Source: Larkinella soli
GTDB lineage: Bacteria > Bacteroidota > Bacteroidia > Cytophagales > Spirosomataceae
Assembly (NCBI RefSeq): GCF_003703975.1
Contig: NZ_QTJY01000005.1
Span: 124,001-188,000 of the forward strand
Direction of reading: 5' to 3'
Length of the DNA stretch: 64,000 bases
In this document: positions 63,197 to 64,000 of the stretch, piece by piece
Position numbering within the stretch: position 1 is the stretch's first letter
Layout of the letters: each line of letters begins with the position of its first letter
The notes under the pieces: model-generated
Database searches by the model: none
What the model was told of the DNA's origin: nothing
The model's input: only the letters and a program-made list of their open reading frames with translations
Position numbers and translations under genes: made by a program

Positions 63197-64000
63197 ATGG
63201 ATCAGTCAGGTACGCTTCTTACCGGGTCGCCCTCCGGCGATACCGCTGCCGAATTGAAGGCCACCTTCAAAGGGGATCTCCTCGGCCCCGACGATGCCGA
63301 TTACGACCAGGCCCGCAGCGTCTGGAACCAGATGATCGACAAACGACCCGCCCTGATTGCCCGCTGCACCGACTCCAGCGACGTGGTCCAGGCGGTCCGG
63401 TTTGCCCGTAAACACGGTATGCTGGTTTCCGTCCGCGGGGGCGGGCACAACATCGCCGGGAATGCCGTCTGCGACAGCGGGCTGATGATCGACCTGTCGC
63501 CGATGAAGCTCATCCTCGTCAACCCGGACCGAAGGACCGCCCGCGCCGGAGCCGGCGTTCTCTGGAGCGAGCTGGACCGGGAAACCCAGCGCTACGGGCT
63601 GGCTACCACCGGCGGAACCGTTTCGCATACCGGCATTGCCGGCCTGACGCTGGGCGGTGGGCTGGGCTGGCTGATGGGCAAACACGGCCTGGCCTGCGAC
63701 AACCTGCTCTCGGTCGACATCGTAACGGCCGACGGGCAGCTCCAGACGGCTTCCGAAACCGAGAATCCGGACCTGTTCTGGGCCATTCGGGGCGGGGGCG
63801 GCAATTACGGCATCGTCACGTCCTTCGAATACCGGCTGCATCCCGTTGGCCCGACGATTCTGGGCGGCATGGTGCTCCACCCGCAAAGCGAGGCCCGGGA
63901 GGTGCTGCGGTTCTACCGCGAGTTTGCCCGCAACCAGCCCGACGAACTGATGGTCTTCTGCGGTCTGCTCAACACGCCCGACGGGATGCCGGTCATTGCC
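63197..64000 (+). CDS. FAD-linked oxidoreductase (PCMH/BBE type), 5' part
   Basis: The gene runs off the right edge; 268 codons are visible, starting at the ATG of MDQSGTLLTG. The PCMH-type FAD domain is clear: RGGGHNIAGNAV with His84, which in this family links covalently to the 8-alpha position of FAD, then GAGVLWSELDR, LTLGGGLGWLMGKHGLACDN and FWAIRGGGGNYGIVTSFEY. Where bicovalent relatives have a Cys (about the GGTVSHTG region), none is seen, so a single covalent link is expected. Enzymes of this class oxidise sugars, alkaloids or other alcohols. The C-terminal BBE motif is outside the window. Confidence 0.9.
   Translation, partial: MDQSGTLLTGSPSGDTAAELKATFKGDLLGPDDADYDQARSVWNQMIDKRPALIARCTDSSDVVQAVRFARKHGMLVSVRGGGHNIAGNAVCDSGLMIDLSPMKLILVNPDRRTARAGAGVLWSELDRETQRYGLATTGGTVSHTGIAGLTLGGGLGWLMGKHGLACDNLLSVDIVTADGQLQTASETENPDLFWAIRGGGGNYGIVTSFEYRLHPVGPTILGGMVLHPQSEAREVLRFYREFARNQPDELMVFCGLLNTPDGMPVIA

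Overview
The window is GC-rich, densely packed bacterial chromosome, and its content points to a member of the Bacteroidota, order Cytophagales, most likely in or near the Spirosomataceae. The evidence is: repeated -7 boxes of the Bacteroidota form TAnnTTTG a short distance before start codons; few Shine-Dalgarno sequences; many Bacteroidota lipoproteins and signal peptides ending in SQ/AQ/GQ; FtsX/MacB-type permeases with an NtrC-type regulator; and DUF885, DUF922, DUF3592, FRG and CvfB family proteins. This placement is inference; no rRNA gene is present. I saw no tRNA, rRNA, CRISPR array, transposase, integrase or phage gene.

Layout. 1-5400: 3' end of a short-chain dehydrogenase, a DUF3592 membrane protein, and three exported enzymes or binding proteins (esterase, M3 peptidase, mutarotase-like protein). 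5788-10902: an orphan 799-residue FtsX-type permease, a penicillin-acylase-family hydrolase and a Uma2 protein. 10915-16313 (minus): CvfB-like RNA-binding protein, DUF885 lipoprotein, Ca2+-type P-type ATPase. 16469-19404: a two-gene unit with unusual repeated histidine motifs. 19406-26131: FRG protein, cytochrome c, sugar isomerase-like protein, AraC regulator divergent from a diheme cytochrome, a UGT-type glycosyltransferase and a lipoprotein. 26266-32967 (minus): a dipeptide-epimerase / AONS-like / class A beta-lactamase-like operon, a DUF922 putative Zn protease, moeA and a pirin. 33115-36972: a membrane-spanning AraC-type regulator with two periplasmic starch-binding-like modules, followed by an exported GH13 alpha-amylase. 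36980-39108 (minus): a VapBC-like toxin-antitoxin pair and two related DUF3592 proteins. 39285-46049: pyrB, a flavin monooxygenase, a cysteine hydrolase, a catalase and an S9 peptidase. 47723-56407: a seven-gene efflux and signalling operon. 58076-59840: an ECF sigma factor with a fused anti-sigma/trypsin-like protease. The window ends with a cysteine synthase-like enzyme, a patatin-like lipase and the start of an FAD-linked oxidoreductase.

Three units look like self-contained sense-and-respond systems. (1) 33115-36972 probably couples periplasmic alpha-glucan binding to transcription through seven membrane helices, with the amylase as the obvious output. (2) 47600-56407 encodes adaptor, TolC, ABC ATPase, two FtsX permeases, a sigma-54 response regulator and a histidine kinase with almost no periplasmic loop. 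A striking palindromic operator and a -24/-12-like element lie directly upstream of the first gene. (3) 58076-59840 pairs an ECF sigma factor with a single protein that joins a cytoplasmic anti-sigma-like region, one membrane helix and a periplasmic serine protease. A two-hairpin palindromic repeat occurs at 42233-42339 and, inverted and nested inside a larger inverted repeat, at 59979-60275.
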